Below, piece after piece: positions 29,101-41,160 of a DNA stretch of 64,000 nt. The notes beneath the pieces were generated by a model that made no database searches, was not told the DNA's origin, and worked only from the letters and a program-made list of their open reading frames with translations. The stretch comes from Chanos chanos. Taxonomy: Eukaryota > Chordata > Actinopteri > Gonorynchiformes > Chanidae. The position numbers were made by a program, and so were the translations under genes. The DNA is taken from NCBI RefSeq assembly GCF_902362185.1, contig NC_044498.1, positions 36,493,036 to 36,557,035 of the forward strand. Reading direction: 5' to 3'. Every line of letters begins with the position of its first letter. Position 1 is the first letter of the stretch.

Positions 29101-32100
29101 AGCAAGGCCTCTGGTGTGGGCGGGGCGCTGGGCCCTCGGGGTTGCCATGCTGGCATTACGTCGACAGGAGCTTCCTTTACAGGTGGGTGCGAAGCCCTAC
29201 GAGGATCCCTGGGCGAAGGGTCTGGAAGGCAGGGGATGGGGGGAAGCTCCCTGGGTGCTTCAGGCAGTTGAGGCCATTTGGCACTGTTGTCTTCAGCCTT
29301 CTGCAATGGGGCTGGTTTCTTCTGCTGACGCAGAAGACGGTACTGTTGTAAACTCAAAGATTTGGGCTTGAGCTCGCTAGGCGGAGGGATGGTTTCCTTG
29401 CTTACAAGTTCCTCTTTGGAGGGCATATTTAAGTCTGTAGTTTTTTCACTAGAGGACTTGACCGCCAACGATCTTGACTCATTAACTTGTGAGGTCGATG
29501 TCTCAGTTGTTGGTAAAGGCTCTGACACTGTGATGGGCAAAGGCTGTGATTCAGGGGATTTGAGGCTGGGTTTAGTGTTAGTTTCATCAGATGAGGTGGA
29601 CAAAGAGGTCTCCTTTCCAAAATCCTTACATTTTTTCACCACTACACATTCAGGCAAGGTTGACAAAGAGGTGTCTTTTTCAGGCCCCTCAGATTTTTTC
29701 ACCGGTACACATTTAGAGTCAGGGATTTCAGTTCCCACTGAAGAGACCACATTTGCAAATGTCACTTTCTTCTTTTTCTTCCGTGTCTCTTCCTCAGGCT
29801 CCTTCGGAAGTTCATCTACAGCCTTTTTGGCAGATGCACTTCTCAAGACCCTCCCCTCACCAGGTGGAACTTCTTTCTTTTTCCATTTCTTTTTCTTGCG
29901 AGGCTCACACTTTTTGGTGGTCTGTCTTTTAGGTTGCTTATCAATAACCTTTTCCACTCTGTCATCTATGACGGGTGAAGAGAAAGGTTGATGAGCCTCT
30001 TGCACTAGTTCCTCTGGGTTTGTCTCTGGGACCATCTGTTCACATGAAGAGTCAGCACCAGGCAGAGAGAGGGGAAAGCCTAGATCTGGGATGGCCAGGA
30101 TGGGTTCGCCATTTTCTCCCTTATCTACCACCTCCAGCACAATCCCTCCCTCTGGAAGCATCTGTTCGCTACCCTCTTCCCCTTCCATACTGACCGTCAT
30201 GCAGTAAGGATGTATTTGCCTAACTAGGTCACTGAGAGTCAAAGAGACACATTCACCACTATGTTCCAGTGACAGAGGAACACTTCCCCAATCTATCCCT
30301 TCAAGCGACAGTGGGTCAAAATCCGACATGACCTCAGCAAACCCATCCTCCTCTTCATCACTCTCCTGCAGTGACATGTTTGGCATCCGAGGAAGTGTCT
30401 GAAAAATTAGTACACAAACTAATCAGTGAATCAGTAATTTTAGAGAGGAAGGCTTTTCATATTGTTGCTTCCTAGGTAAAATTGTGTGTACGCTGAAATT
30501 TTAATTTCTGAAATTTTCACTTTATTTTGAAAATATTAATTACTAGAAACCCTTTGAATTTGTAGAGAGCACGAATATTTAAATGAAATGTTATCAATAA
30601 AAGGTTTTGTGTTAAGACTACCTTTCCAGGGGAGCAAGGTGCATGTTTCATGTGGCACATCGACTCCTTTTCTGTGGCAGTTCGGGGCAGAGCCAAGAGT
30701 TTTTTCAGCTAAAAAAAAAAAACCAAAAAACAAAACGTAGCACAGTGAGGTGGTGTAGTCCATTCTGGGACCAAAAGTCTGTAACAAAAATCTGAAGGAA
30801 ACTGTGTGACAGTGAGTGTGATGAGTTGTGACAGGTGAGGTCCAGCTGTAAACTAACCGAAGCGTGCTCGCCGACCTTCTGACCCATGAAGAGTTCGGAG
30901 TCCGGTAGAGAATCAAAAGGAGATAAGTTCTCATCATCTACATTGTCAAGTATTTCGGTTAGAGCTGTAAGCAGCGTTGTCTCGTTTTCTTCGTCCAATT
31001 CCGTTTTATGCTAAAAGAAAATACAAATAAAACAGCCAATTAAACAACAACAACAAAAAATGGGCTGAAAGCATAACATAGTAATGTCTACCATTACAAA
31101 GTACAAAATAAAAAACATTAAATGCCCTGACAGTGCAGAGGTTGAGGCAGAAAACAAACAAAAGAAAATTAGAGCTCGTATGCCTCTTAAGTGGATTTGA
31201 TCAACATAAATGCTCCTCAGTTTCACATGTGCTCCTACAGCAGTTGTTATTCAAATGCACACATTTGCTCTGGGCAGTGCTGCAGATGCACAGGACTAGA
31301 ACAAAGAGTGTACCCAGGACTGTAACAGTGGTCACACTGACTCACGGAGAGTAAATTAGAAGATGCAGGACAGGTAGGTAGTGCTTACCTCTCCAGCAGA
31401 GGTGTCCTCAAAAATGGACAAAATAGTTGGGTCCAGGCAGCTCTGTAGTGCTTCAAGTGAGTCCGCAGAGTCCAGACCTTTATCATCCAGATATGTGGAG
31501 GACAAGGAAGCCTGAAGTATTTCTGCCTGCTGAAACGGGGAAAACAGGTTCAAGCTAAATAAAGACAACATTTGGGAAAAATAGGGTTTTTAAAAAAGAA
31601 ACAAAAAATATTGTCTTTAGAGGGGTCATAAACAGGCTTTGCTGCTAAGTAGCCTAAGTGTATAAATTAGAGGTATTTTTAAACCGTAATGTAAAAAAAA
31701 AAGAAAAAAGAATTTAAAAAGTTTTAAATGTTCTATTTAAAATGCGGATGTTAAAATCGCTTCTTCTGTTCAGTGACAAAAGCGTGCATTATAACCCGCA
31801 CACACATACCCACAGTACTACATAAATAGTTTTTTTCTTTTTTTTCAGTAAATATAATGTATTATAATTGCTCATTTTCAAAGATCGCAAAAAAATCCTG
31901 TATATTGCTTTGCAGGTAAAAAGACAGAAAGATTTGTAATTTAATACTTTAAAGATCAATTTATTTCATTAAAGCCAGTAACACAATGTTTTCTGTGTGG
32001 TGAGTTCCACGTGCCACAGTTATCACGTCATTCCGGCCCAAGACCAAAGCAGCAGCACACTATCTTGAACACCAAACCACGTGTTACATTACAACAATTC

Positions 32101-33383
32101 TGGGCCACGTTAAGAGAAGCTCTTACGATGAAATTTATTAGAAACACTGGTTTGACATGCATTTGCAAAATGTATTCTCTCAATCCGGATACACAGTAAA
32201 ATACACTGGAAAAAAAAAAAAAAAAAAACAGCCCTTGTGAATTCGCATGTTGTCACTCAGTTTAGTCATCAGCATAGATAATCTCAACGAAATCAGTCAC
32301 GCGCTTGTGCTTGGTTGGGGCACATATTGGCGATTTATGGTTATATTTACAATCCATTAGTTATGTGAAGAAATTGCATTTGCTCATTTTGCTTGTACTT
32401 CCCGGTACCAACAATTCGGCACTAACATTTTGCAACCGTGCCTGCACGAACCACGTTGGTTATAATGACATGAACTGAACTATAGTTTCTAAAATAAATT
32501 GTTGATGAATATTGGCCGCGACTCAAGTGCAGATTCAGGCCCAAACAACAGGGAGAAATCATTATAGACAACATATTAACCATAATATCAATTATTATTA
32601 CATATAATAAACGTGATAAAACCACGTGGGGGAACCTCTTGGTAATTGAGGCTTGAGACTGAGCAGACAACCAGCGATACGATAAATGACAACAGAGCCA
32701 ATGCCTTAAAAGCTGCTCAGTGAATGAAGCATTTACCACATAAGAGAATAACCATATATTCTTTGGCAAAAGCAAACAAACAAACAAACCAAAAACCCCA
32801 CAGAGCATGCAAGCTAAGGGCGAACAAATAAGTTAGCGTCTCCGTTTCAGATGTTTACTTTAACCACAGACTGACGACTATTCGAACTATTGCCTTTTCG
32901 TTCGAAAACATTTTACAATAAACTGAAGTGAAACAGAACCCTGAAAATCGTGCACATAATTACTGCAATTCTGTGAATGGACAGCAGCTCGATACTCCAG
33001 CTAGCTCGTAGGCGTTGCACCTCGACAAATCATCCCATTTTAACTTCTTCAAGTCCTCCACAATTATAAAAAAGTATTGTAACTTTTCTACTTATTATCC
33101 TTCTACAGCTAACGCTCAACTTAATTGTTTATTTCGGACCAAATGTTCAGATACAGAATCTTAAGTCAGTACCTCCCCTCCTGCCTTTATCCACGTGTCA
33201 CTTTCTCCAGTTATTTAACTGAATTTACTTAACTAATAGAGACTGACATCATATCATCATGTCTGTGCATGTAAACGAAAGACTGTTTTATTCAACCCCT
33301 ACCTCGTCAAGGCTGGTTGTTGAGAATAACTCCATGTTACAGGGTTTAAACAACTCCTCGCCTGCTCCCCACCGGACCGCCAT
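23198..33383 (-). CDS. pprc1: PPRC1, PGC-1-related transcriptional coactivator
   Basis: PPRC1 is a nuclear coactivator of the PGC-1 family that drives NRF1/2-dependent mitochondrial genes. Fourteen coding exons on the minus strand: 33303-33383, 31389-31529, 30858-31010, 30622-30708, 28451-30398, 28212-28265, 26398-26458, 25978-26045, 25068-25713, 24543-24744, 24355-24430, 23662-23783, 23409-23560 and 23198-23298. Key parts in order: the conserved activation segment LLTALTEILDN/ENLSPFDS (about 85-120); an LKKLL nuclear-receptor box (126-130); a large disordered exon 5; SEIGIEASDLTSLLEQFE; an HCF-1-binding DHDYC (about 920-935); an RS-rich stretch; and a C-terminal RRM (RVVYIGRI ... NYGFVTY). 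It ends in DFDTLLKQAQKSLKR. Total about 1,296 aa against 1,664 in human. Exon 10 is 202 bp, but its flanking phases require a multiple of three. The first ATG (33383) is used; a second in-frame ATG lies at 33335. Confidence 0.94.
23873..23962. repeat. impure (ATT)n/(AGT)n microsatellite in PPRC1 intron 11
   Basis: Interrupted trinucleotide repeats (attattatt, agtagtagcagtagtag, attattattatt) lie in the intron between the exons at 24355-24430 and 23662-23783. Confidence 0.8.
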
Positions 33384-33560
33384 GTTCCTTCGATACAGTG
33401 TGCATGAGTGTGTATAATGTGGTCGGTAAGACTTCCAGCCGGCACGAGAACACGTGGTGTTTTGCATTCCCGGCAAAACGACATAAAGGTTCACAGGTCA
33501 AACCCGCCTCCAACCTTCTTCCTGTTCCTGTTATTGTCTGACTACGAGAAAACGGCTGCT
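33384..33560 (-). promoter_or_regulatory. PPRC1 promoter region
   Basis: It lies immediately upstream of the first ATG. A canonical E-box, CACGTG, is at 33451-33456 (a MYC/USF-type site). The ETS-like 19-mer shared with the OGA promoter is at 33508-33526. No TATA box is seen. Function is inferred from position. Confidence 0.5.
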
Positions 33561-35309
33561 GATAGATACTACGTGAAATCACAGTGAAAGCTTGTTTAGT
33601 TACCGCTTGTTCTCCCCCCCCCCCCATATTATTTTTATTATTAGATGATATCAACACTGTATAGTAATTATTTTTCGGAAGACATATTCTAGTCCTATGC
33701 ATTTTAATTATAAATCGTATTGTCCTTAGCAATGGCTGATGTTATGTATGTACCATCCAGTTCAAGGAATGATGATACAAAGGTTTGGTTCTTGTAAAAA
33801 GAACAGTTTACCCAAAAGAAGCAGGGAAACTATATTCAAATATCAAGCAGGACAATTCTGACATTTGATAAATCATCTTCATCCTCATGCACATGGTTTC
33901 TTTGTCCCACGTGCTAACTGAATTCTGAATTCAGTGTTTCGTTGCTCATCTTGAAGAGCCCAAACTGCAGTCTGACACTGCTGAATACAGCTTAGTCAGA
34001 GAATGGGACTCTGTGCTGTTTCAGTTTCTAGTTTTTCAGTTAACCTTTCACTTGATATGACCAAATATTTAAAAATGTCTTGTGTTCACCCATACTTTAT
34101 ATAAAACTGCAGCTGGTTCTCCTTGCTGGACCAATGTCGTCCATTCTTATGCACAGGTGGTGTTCAGCACCATTATGGTGTATTTTTAGCATGACTTAGT
34201 GCAGATGAGAGCAAGCATTTAGCTGCTCTTGAGTTGGAGGACCCACAATTATGATGTAAATTTGTAGAGAAACTGGAATGGTCTCTGCTTTACAACTAAA
34301 ATGAAGTTGAAAGAAAAGATTTGAATGTAAACTAGGTGTGGGTTTTGTGCTCTTTTTTGGTCAGGTGTGATGTCAGCTGGGGAGACACACTTAGAAACTT
34401 TGGTGTTTATGCTTCCCAAATAAAATGGCAGTGACTCATAAAGGTGTTTTTCCTTCCACCAGGGGGAGGCACATTTGTGTGACAAGAATAACAAACTACC
34501 CTGTTTGGACTGTCAGAGCCTTGCTATTCCTTAAGCTACTTTGTTGCTATATATATATATTTTTTTTTTATTTAGGACTTCTGTGGTCCTTTCTCACCCC
34601 AAGTCCAAGGATTGCTTTGTTTTTAACTGTTGTTGCTGGCTTGTTAGTACAGGGGTATGATTTTCACTTAGCTTGAAAGCAACTCAAATCCCAGGCAAGC
34701 CTCTATGCTCAGTCCTATCTGTTTACCTTTAAGTCATATTTCATGAAGCAAACTCAGCTGATAATCAGTTAAATCCATGAAGCAAGAATTTAGGCCAAGC
34801 TATAGACAGATTCTTAAGCACTTCCCAATGATGTATGTACCTGTACTCAAGGTCACAACTGGCACGTGCCAAAGTTGCTGATGTTAATATGCTAAATTAA
34901 GCACAAATGCACCCAAGAATGAAAGGCTTCTATACTGACGTTTCAGGTACTCATCAGTGGTGAATCTGAGCTTCATTTTCACCCTTTGGATCATCAGGAG
35001 ACTGCTTTCTCATAAGCTAATTTAGTGTTACTGTTCTGTGTGGAGTCATCTATCATAAAACTGGGTTGAGTAAGCATCATTAATGGCACCTTTGTGGGGG
35101 GAACAGACGTAACAGACACATCTCAGATTTAATTATCCTGCAAATGTAAACAAGTTAACTTGAGGTAAATCTGGATTTCATTTGCTGAATGTGCAGAACA
35201 AACCCCTACCCTGGATTTACCAGGGTGTTTTGGCTCATTGATCTAGGAATACAGAGCATGTCTTAAGGGGTGTGTTCTTCATGGAGATTATACACAGACA
35301 CGTATTCCT
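33561..35309. other. PPRC1-pentraxin intergenic region
   Basis: There is no coding exon. It contains a C run at 33616-33625, a short TA repeat at 34551-34560 followed by T9, and near 35229 a very degraded tRNA-like GGCTCATTGATCTAGG. Nothing else is recognised. Confidence 0.5.
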
Positions 35310-35400
35310 GTTTGTCCAGCTTGTCCTTAGATACTGACAACATCCTTGTTTCTGTGGAAGATGAAGTGCAACATGATGGAATCTGGTCTGTTCACTCGTC
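35310..35400 (+). mobile_element. Gypsy-type reverse transcriptase fragment (fossil)
   Basis: This is a short relic of the Gypsy reverse transcriptase segment around the catalytic DD-type motif, recognisable because 56735-56800 and 63470-63560 carry the same segment in the opposite orientation. It is a broken fragment without LTRs and belongs to the inverted-duplication arm. It is old, since it predates duplication of the pentraxin units. Confidence 0.5.
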
Positions 35401-36116
35401 ACAGCCATAATTTGTGGGCTAATAAAACTACAGAACTATTATGTGCGATGCTGCGGAGTTGGCACAGCTACCAGATACAAAGTCAACAACTGTGATTCAA
35501 TTCACAAAGTCTGTGCTGGTAAGACATGGACCCTGCCATGAAAATGCACAGATCAACAGTCAAGTAGACATGAGTGTGCAAATCATTCAGTTCAGACTGA
35601 ATCACGGCTGATATGACAGAATCTGACCCTATACACTGGCTTCCTGGAAACACACCAGTTGGGGATTACGGATCACCTGCTCAAATATCCATAAGCAGAG
35701 AAATGAGAATACTCACTCTGTTCCTAAAGATGCTGAAATAAATAAATGAGTCAAAAGTTGTAAACAGTTCCTATTGAAATACTGCTAGTCAGCAAACATA
35801 CAAACAAATACAATTAGCTGAGAGATGTGGAAAATATTTAAGCATTAACACTCCCTTAACATATACTCTGCCTAATCAAGTCTGAAGCTGCAATACTAAG
35901 TGTCATTTTACGTTGAACAGTGAAAAATAACAAAGAGCAAGTTATGCGAGAATGCAATGGTTGAGTGTGTGCAAGAATGTGCCTGCAAGCGCAAAAGAAG
36001 AAGAATTATTGATCTTTTGTAACCTCTATATGATCAGGAGTACTGGTCACTGCTTGAGCTGTCTATAACCTTGGGTGAAAATATTTTAGATTAGACAAGT
36101 GAAACTGTCAAAGGGA

Positions 36117-36494
36117 TGTCAGGCTGTCACCATCTGTCACAGTCTGAAATTATGCCTGTATTAAAGATAAAATCATATGCCAGACAAAGGGAAGTTGTGA
36201 AGGAGCATTTCGGGCTAACTCAGCAGTTCTCCTTCAGGAACATGTTTTTGTTGAAGTTCGGGGGCTGGATGGACTGGTCCTGCTCCCACATCGTCCCACC
36301 TCCAAAGTTGTTTGAGTCACTGTACAAATACTCTGCCATTCTCTCTGTTCGGAGAGACTGTGCTCACAATTGACTAGAGGGCACTCTCCCATGATCATGC
36401 TATTGGCATAAAGGTACATGATTCATTACATCCGAAGTTTGTTGTCTCTGAGACTTGGCAAGTCTCCATATGGAGACCCCAAATTTCCCTTACA
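36117..36494 (+). mobile_element. LTR-like element, copy 1 (solo LTR candidate, fossil)
   Basis: A 378-bp unit starts TGTCAGGC, ends CCCTTACA, and is repeated at 48927-49290. It has TG...CA termini and a TATA-like segment near 36326. It interrupts a duplicated arm whose partner at about 56200 lacks it. No internal gene is attached. The two copies differ clearly, so the insertion is not recent. The family is probably an LTR retroelement; the superfamily is not determined. Confidence 0.6.
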
Positions 36495-37429
36495 GAGACA
36501 TAAAGGACCTTTACAACAGTCACAATAAAGACACACACAGCCTGATCAGAAAAAGAGACATTCACTCTGCTTCACTCAAATCTCAGAACACTAAGAAATC
36601 TTGTCAAGAAGTTTACAGTCCTTTTTGGGTACTGAAGGGAAAATCCCCTTGTTAACCTGCGTGTTTCTTTAAATTTTGTTTCCTTTTGCAACATTATTAC
36701 CATTCTTTTAAATACATGAATCGCTGGAAGTTCAGACATAAGAGCACTGAATGATTCAAAGGTGTTGGTGTTTGTTGTTGTTGGAATGCTAAATTCAAGA
36801 TGGAAATCATGACACATGTTCTGCAGGTGATATGTGATTCATTCTTGAGTTACATGCTTTTTAAGGAATCTCATCATCTCATACTTTCAAGAAAATTAAT
36901 GTAAGAAAGTGCAATGAAACTCTTTCCCACTGCAGTTCTGACAACTCACAGGTTGACATGAGTGCAGGACACCATAGAGCTTAATCAGTCAATCAGTCAG
37001 TCAATCAAATATATTTTTTATTTTCTTCATTTTAGTACTGAAGAGTAAAATGTCAAAAAAAAAGACCTCACCAAGAATTGTTTACAGCACATAAACTGAG
37101 AATTTTTGTAATGATCCAAGATTGAGGAAAAAGTTTGATCAGTTTTCTCAGCTTATAGGTTGACACAATGAGTGTAAGAAATGTAGACTCTAAAAATTTG
37201 TTCATCAATCAGCGGAACTCTTTAATTTCTTCGTTTCATCTTGAAGAGAATATCATACAGACCTCACCAAACATCGCCGACAGAAGATGAACAGAAGATG
37301 AAAGATGAAAAGAGGATTTCTTTAATGATTCAAAATCAAGGAAAACATTTCTTTCAAAGATGCTGTGATTCATTATCAAATTTGTTTGTTCAGGTTTAAC
37401 CAGTAAACACTCTCCTTTATCTCCTGACA

Positions 37430-38616
37430 CTAGAAACAGTATTCTGGGGTCCTGTTCTCAACAATCACATTCCCAACCGAGTTGAACTGAAGCGCTCTCC
37501 AATTTAGGATGTTCCCTGGAGTAAAATTATCATCATTCACAAAGCGGGTGATCTCACAGTAAGAAAGGACATAGTCCCACATGTGGACATCTGCCAGGAC
37601 CCCCACAAATGACTGACCAGCGTCAAACCCTCCCCCATGCGAGTCCTGCTCTTGACCAACGATTATGATAGGAGCTCCATTCAGAATATCTCGAGAAGCC
37701 TGTTTTCGAGAGCCAGGCTTCCCATTGATCCATGGTTGAACCAAACCTGAGCCAGATTCCCAAGTGCCACACACAGATACCCAGGAATTTTGCTCATCAG
37801 CGAGTTTGTGAAAAACAATGTCTTCATTTTGTACAGCAACGATTAGCTGGCCCCTAGTACTTGATTTGAACAGGAGAAAGCCATTTGAACGTGAGGGTGT
37901 AGCCAAGGAAAAGAGGACCTGGTTTCTGCTCAGGTCTGTGAAGTACCTTTTAAATAAACAGGAGATTTAAGCAATTCAGTCAATTTCAATGGAGGAGAAA
38001 TAAGAAGACAAATATATGAAGGTTAATATACGTGAAGACATGCAAAACAGTCATTATTAAACTCAAACAGAAGTATATGCTGTAAGTCTGCTGTGTCCTT
38101 TGATTATAAGTCATTATTTCGTTCTGCAGTGTTTACCTGAGGCAGACAGTCACAGAGCTGAAGTTTCCTCTTGTTGGAATCAGCCGAACATGAGCTGTGC
38201 TGGACTCCGCAGGAAAGGTAAACACCTTACCTGAGAGGTCTGTACAAATCATAATGGAAAGGATGGAAATGAATAATTATGGGATACAGCCAAAGAGGCT
38301 TGTCAATCAAATAAGAGTTGTTTGCTATGTTTGAGCATCACCCTATTAAGAATTACAGATGGGCAGATTCACAGGTGGTGTAAAAATTAAAATGGAGAAA
38401 TTGAAATACTCCGTAAATTTGTACTTTGCAAATTTACTGGATATATGTTGTGTGTTTCCACAGTAGCAAACTGTTAAAATATGCTCACAAGTAATAAGGA
38501 AATCCAGAAATACATAACAAGAAATGAGCAAGACAAGGCAGAGTGAACTTTTCCTTACCTTGAGGAGAAGCGCAACATGTTGCCAAGATGGCAAGGAAAC
38601 AGATAAGCTTTTCCAT
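37430..38616 (-). CDS. pentraxin A, secreted CRP/SAP-like short pentraxin (intact)
   Basis: Short pentraxins are secreted calcium-dependent pattern-recognition lectins that form pentameric rings and opsonise microbes. Coding exons on the minus strand are 38559-38616, 38137-38239 and 37430-37946: 678 bases, 225 aa plus stop, the usual size. The signal peptide is MEKLICFLAILATCCASPQ and the mature start is DLSGKVFTFPAESSTAHVR. The two canonical pentraxin cysteines are in VTVCLR (Cys52) and SVCGTWES (Cys113). Calcium ligands are kept in GQEQDSHGGGFDAGQ. The usual first His of the HxCxSTWxS signature is Ser. Two further Cys occur (SYCEIT and the C-terminal EYCF), as well as sequons NFT and NRT. 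A 5' UTR intron precedes the ATG (acceptor aaacag|atgg). Closest paralogue is C. Specific orthology to CRP or SAP cannot be decided. Confidence 0.93.
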
Positions 38617-38826
38617 CTGTTTTAAAAAATATTTACAATCAATTTAAATTTAGTTCAAATAGATTCACTACTCAATTCACAAACCTGAGTTTGATTTGTG
38701 TCTGCATACCAAATAAAAATCAAACATAAAAATACATGAGATTAAATGATTCAATGTCAATTTCTGTCAGTTTCTTACAGGATACATCCAATATAACAAA
38801 ATGTTCAGCTGAAATAATATCCTAAC

Positions 38827-38882
38827 CTTTAGAGCACTGCAGCACAACCGTGAGTACTTAGCTCTTTGGCTTCTCTTAAATA
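38827..38882 (-). promoter_or_regulatory. pentraxin A core promoter and 5' non-coding exon
   Basis: The TATA-like box TATTTAA is at 38876-38882. The short non-coding exon ends at 38827 with donor aaag|gttagg. The same layout (TATTTAAG, about 60 bases, aaag|gtaaag) precedes pentraxins B and D, which supports the assignment. It is absent in C. Confidence 0.6.
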
Positions 38883-38899
38883 CTGACGGCTCAAACATG

Positions 38900-40450
38900 A
38901 ATGACACCTCTCACTCACTCAACTTCAACCTTATATTGCTGGTACCTGGATCACCATGTAAAGAGACAAGGAAGTATAATAAACTCTTAAGTTCTTTTTC
39001 TTCTCAAAGGTTACATTCTTTTTAAACATCTATGGAATACAGGAAGTCAGGCAGAAAAATACAGAAAATGTTCGTCATTGCATGGCCCTCTGACTCTTTG
39101 AAGCTGCAATTTCTTGTGCAAAATTCAAGGAACAAAGAAACAATTCCATTTTCACAAATACGTCCATCATGAGCAATACAGGAGCTTTACATAGTAACAT
39201 GGTATCCAGTGACAAATGTAACACCTCCCAGGTCTGGGGTGGTGTCAACAGTGATGTCTAAAAGATGGAGAATAATGACAGGAACAACAGTGCTGTTTTT
39301 CTGTAGCTGCTCTCATTACAACGACGAGCTCGCGCAGCTACCTTATATCTCACACCGCTCCCTTTACTGGTCACCACAGCAACCGTCCACAACCTGTCAC
39401 TCCAACCGAAAAAGCTTGAGGACCTCTCCTTACAAGCGTTTAACAGCACAATCGCCACAGAAATACGACAAAATGATAAATACAGTCACTGACTTTTAAT
39501 CAACACAAGGTAGCTGTTTTTTGTGGAGGTAGCTCCATAGTGGTGATCTAGAAGCAGAAAATATGCTAAATGTTTTTTGCTGTACCCATTTTTGGAGGGG
39601 CTCTTGTTCTTGACCCAGAGCCAGTCCATGAGGATATATGCTAATACCAGTACCATAACTAGCAGTACTTTTTATGTTTAGTAATAATCAACTATTAGAA
39701 CAAATCATTTGACTTCAGTGTAGCAAATTACTTTTGCCACAAACTTTTTAGTGTAGCTGTATTTCTCTGAAAGAAACCTTCATGTAGCTGAGCTTTATTT
39801 TTGTAGAGTAACTGCTAACTTAGCTTGCTACATTTTTTAAATAGCTTGCCCAGCACTGTAAAGTGTAAGCAATATCAATCTTTTTACCTCCACAGATGTG
39901 TATTCATCCATGTGAAACTTGATGAATAATACTGAAATCAAATGAAAGTTATGTTTGGTAGCCCGGGCTTACATTTCATTTGAAACAAATCCATTTTAAT
40001 TTCTCTGCAGTTCTTTTTGTTGATCAGAGATAATCACATTCCTCAACCTCAGGACTGACTTGCAGTTATCTCTGTCAATGTAACGCTATTCTCTCATTTC
40101 CAAATGTGCGCTGGGAGTTGCTGGAGGTTTCTACTCTGGTTTCACTTACATAAAGTTCAGGGCTGTTGATATGATAACTGTCACAGAAAATTACAGTTAC
40201 CCACTGTTAATGAGAGGTAGTATATTTAGTTATTAGGGGGCATATAGTTTAACCTATTTTGCATTTGTAAATTTTTGGAACTTCAAGATTTACACTTTGT
40301 AAGACATGAAACATCAAAACTTTGTCAGCAATTTTCCAAGACAATGAATAAACTTCCATGACCAAAAAAAAAAAAAAAAAAAATACAGGCAGAGAGGGAA
40401 TGGGAATAAACTTTGCATTACTTGGATCAAAGCCAAAATGGCAACCAACT
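38900..40450. other. intergenic sequence between pentraxin A and duplication unit 1
   Basis: There are no exons. It contains a hAT-like repeat end at about 39640-39858 and an A20 run at about 40363-40383. The reading frames near 39209-39499 show no family resemblance. Confidence 0.5.
39640..39858. mobile_element. remnant of a hAT-type DNA transposon
   Basis: The right end reads TAGCTTGCCCAGCACTG, the reverse complement of a CAGTGCTGGGCAAGCTA terminus typical of fish hAT elements. It is preceded by the GTAGCTxxGCTAC-like internal pattern. No matching left terminus is evident, so only a fragment is claimed. Confidence 0.5.
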
Positions 40451-40522
40451 GGGCTCATCCTAAAACTGAACCTGGGATCTCACACATCCAAAGCAAGAAT
40501 CCTACACCTAGACCAATGAGCC
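40451..40522 (-). pseudogene. tRNA-Pro(TGG)-like pseudogene
   Basis: On the minus strand 72 bases read like proline tRNA. They start GGCTCATTGGTCTAGG, with the anticodon-loop region CTTTGGATG (TGG), a T-loop GGTTCAG, and an ATGAGCC 3' strand that pairs perfectly with the 5' GGCTCAT acceptor strand. The T-stem no longer pairs well, so it is a decayed tRNA or the head of a tRNA-Pro-derived SINE. Confidence 0.7.
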
Positions 40523-40639
40523 AACTGAAGTTTTGTACAAGAGTCCCAAACGTCTTATTACCCTAAGACTGCCCTCTACTTTGCCACACACAAGAAAAGA
40601 AGTAACTTGAGTCTAAGTTGGCAACACTAAGTTGGTAGT

Positions 40640-41160
40640 CGGCAACAATAGCCATGATATTTATAGAGAGATTTGTCAGACTTTTGTGGAAGACTTCCTC
40701 AGTATTGTTTGTGATGAAAAGCAAATTGACGTGTCTGTACTTTCCACATGTTTAAATGTTGTAAGTGATGATGAATCATCTGTGTAAAGTGTTTGCCTGT
40801 AGCCACAGCTAGCATGAAATCATGATGCTCCAACTAGCCTCAGGTAAAACTTTACCTTATCGCTGAGTTTCTCCATAGTGACTACAGACTTTGTTGAGTG
40901 ACTGGTCGGTCCAACTTTGTGGTTGCTTTTATTTTTTCCAGCTGTTGCAACTCCTCTTTCAGCTTGTGGGTGAGAGCTATGGGTATCTTCCTGATTTGTG
41001 GTTAGACTGTGACAAGGCACATCCAGATGTCCCAGACCTGTGATGCTCTTGGTATTCACTGCTTCTAGGCATTATTGTAGCATGGTATTTCTGTATCTGT
41101 CTCACCACGCTTGGGGTAGGTTTGACTACTCTGAGAATTATTCAGAATTATTCCTTTGAG
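40640..41160 (-). mobile_element. Gypsy-type pol fragment (fossil) at the start of duplication unit 1
   Basis: The minus strand carries pieces of a Gypsy/Metaviridae polyprotein: the stretch just before the reverse transcriptase core and part of the core itself. The assignment rests on resemblance to the better preserved copy at 63160-63970. It is a broken, multiply interrupted fragment without LTRs. A closely similar copy lies at 56735-57240 at the same place relative to pentraxin D. Confidence 0.6.

Larger units (their letters stand above)
35310..36960. repeat. left arm of a large inverted duplication (3' flank of pentraxin A)
   Basis: Read in reverse complement, this stretch matches 55735-56770 along most of its length. 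Examples are the blocks around the AACTGCAGTGGGAAAG end, the GATTCATTCTTGAGTTA block and the AACACACCAGTTGGGGATTAC block. The match is interrupted at 36117-36494 by an LTR-like insertion absent from the other arm. The arm is the 3' flank of pentraxin A; the other arm is the 3' flank of pentraxin C after later insertions. Confidence 0.8.

Noticed and set aside
29362-29991. 209-codon frame on the plus strand
   Set aside because: It is antisense to PPRC1 exon 5, which has clear family similarity. The Ser/Val/Phe-rich composition mirrors the Glu/Lys/Thr-rich sense protein.
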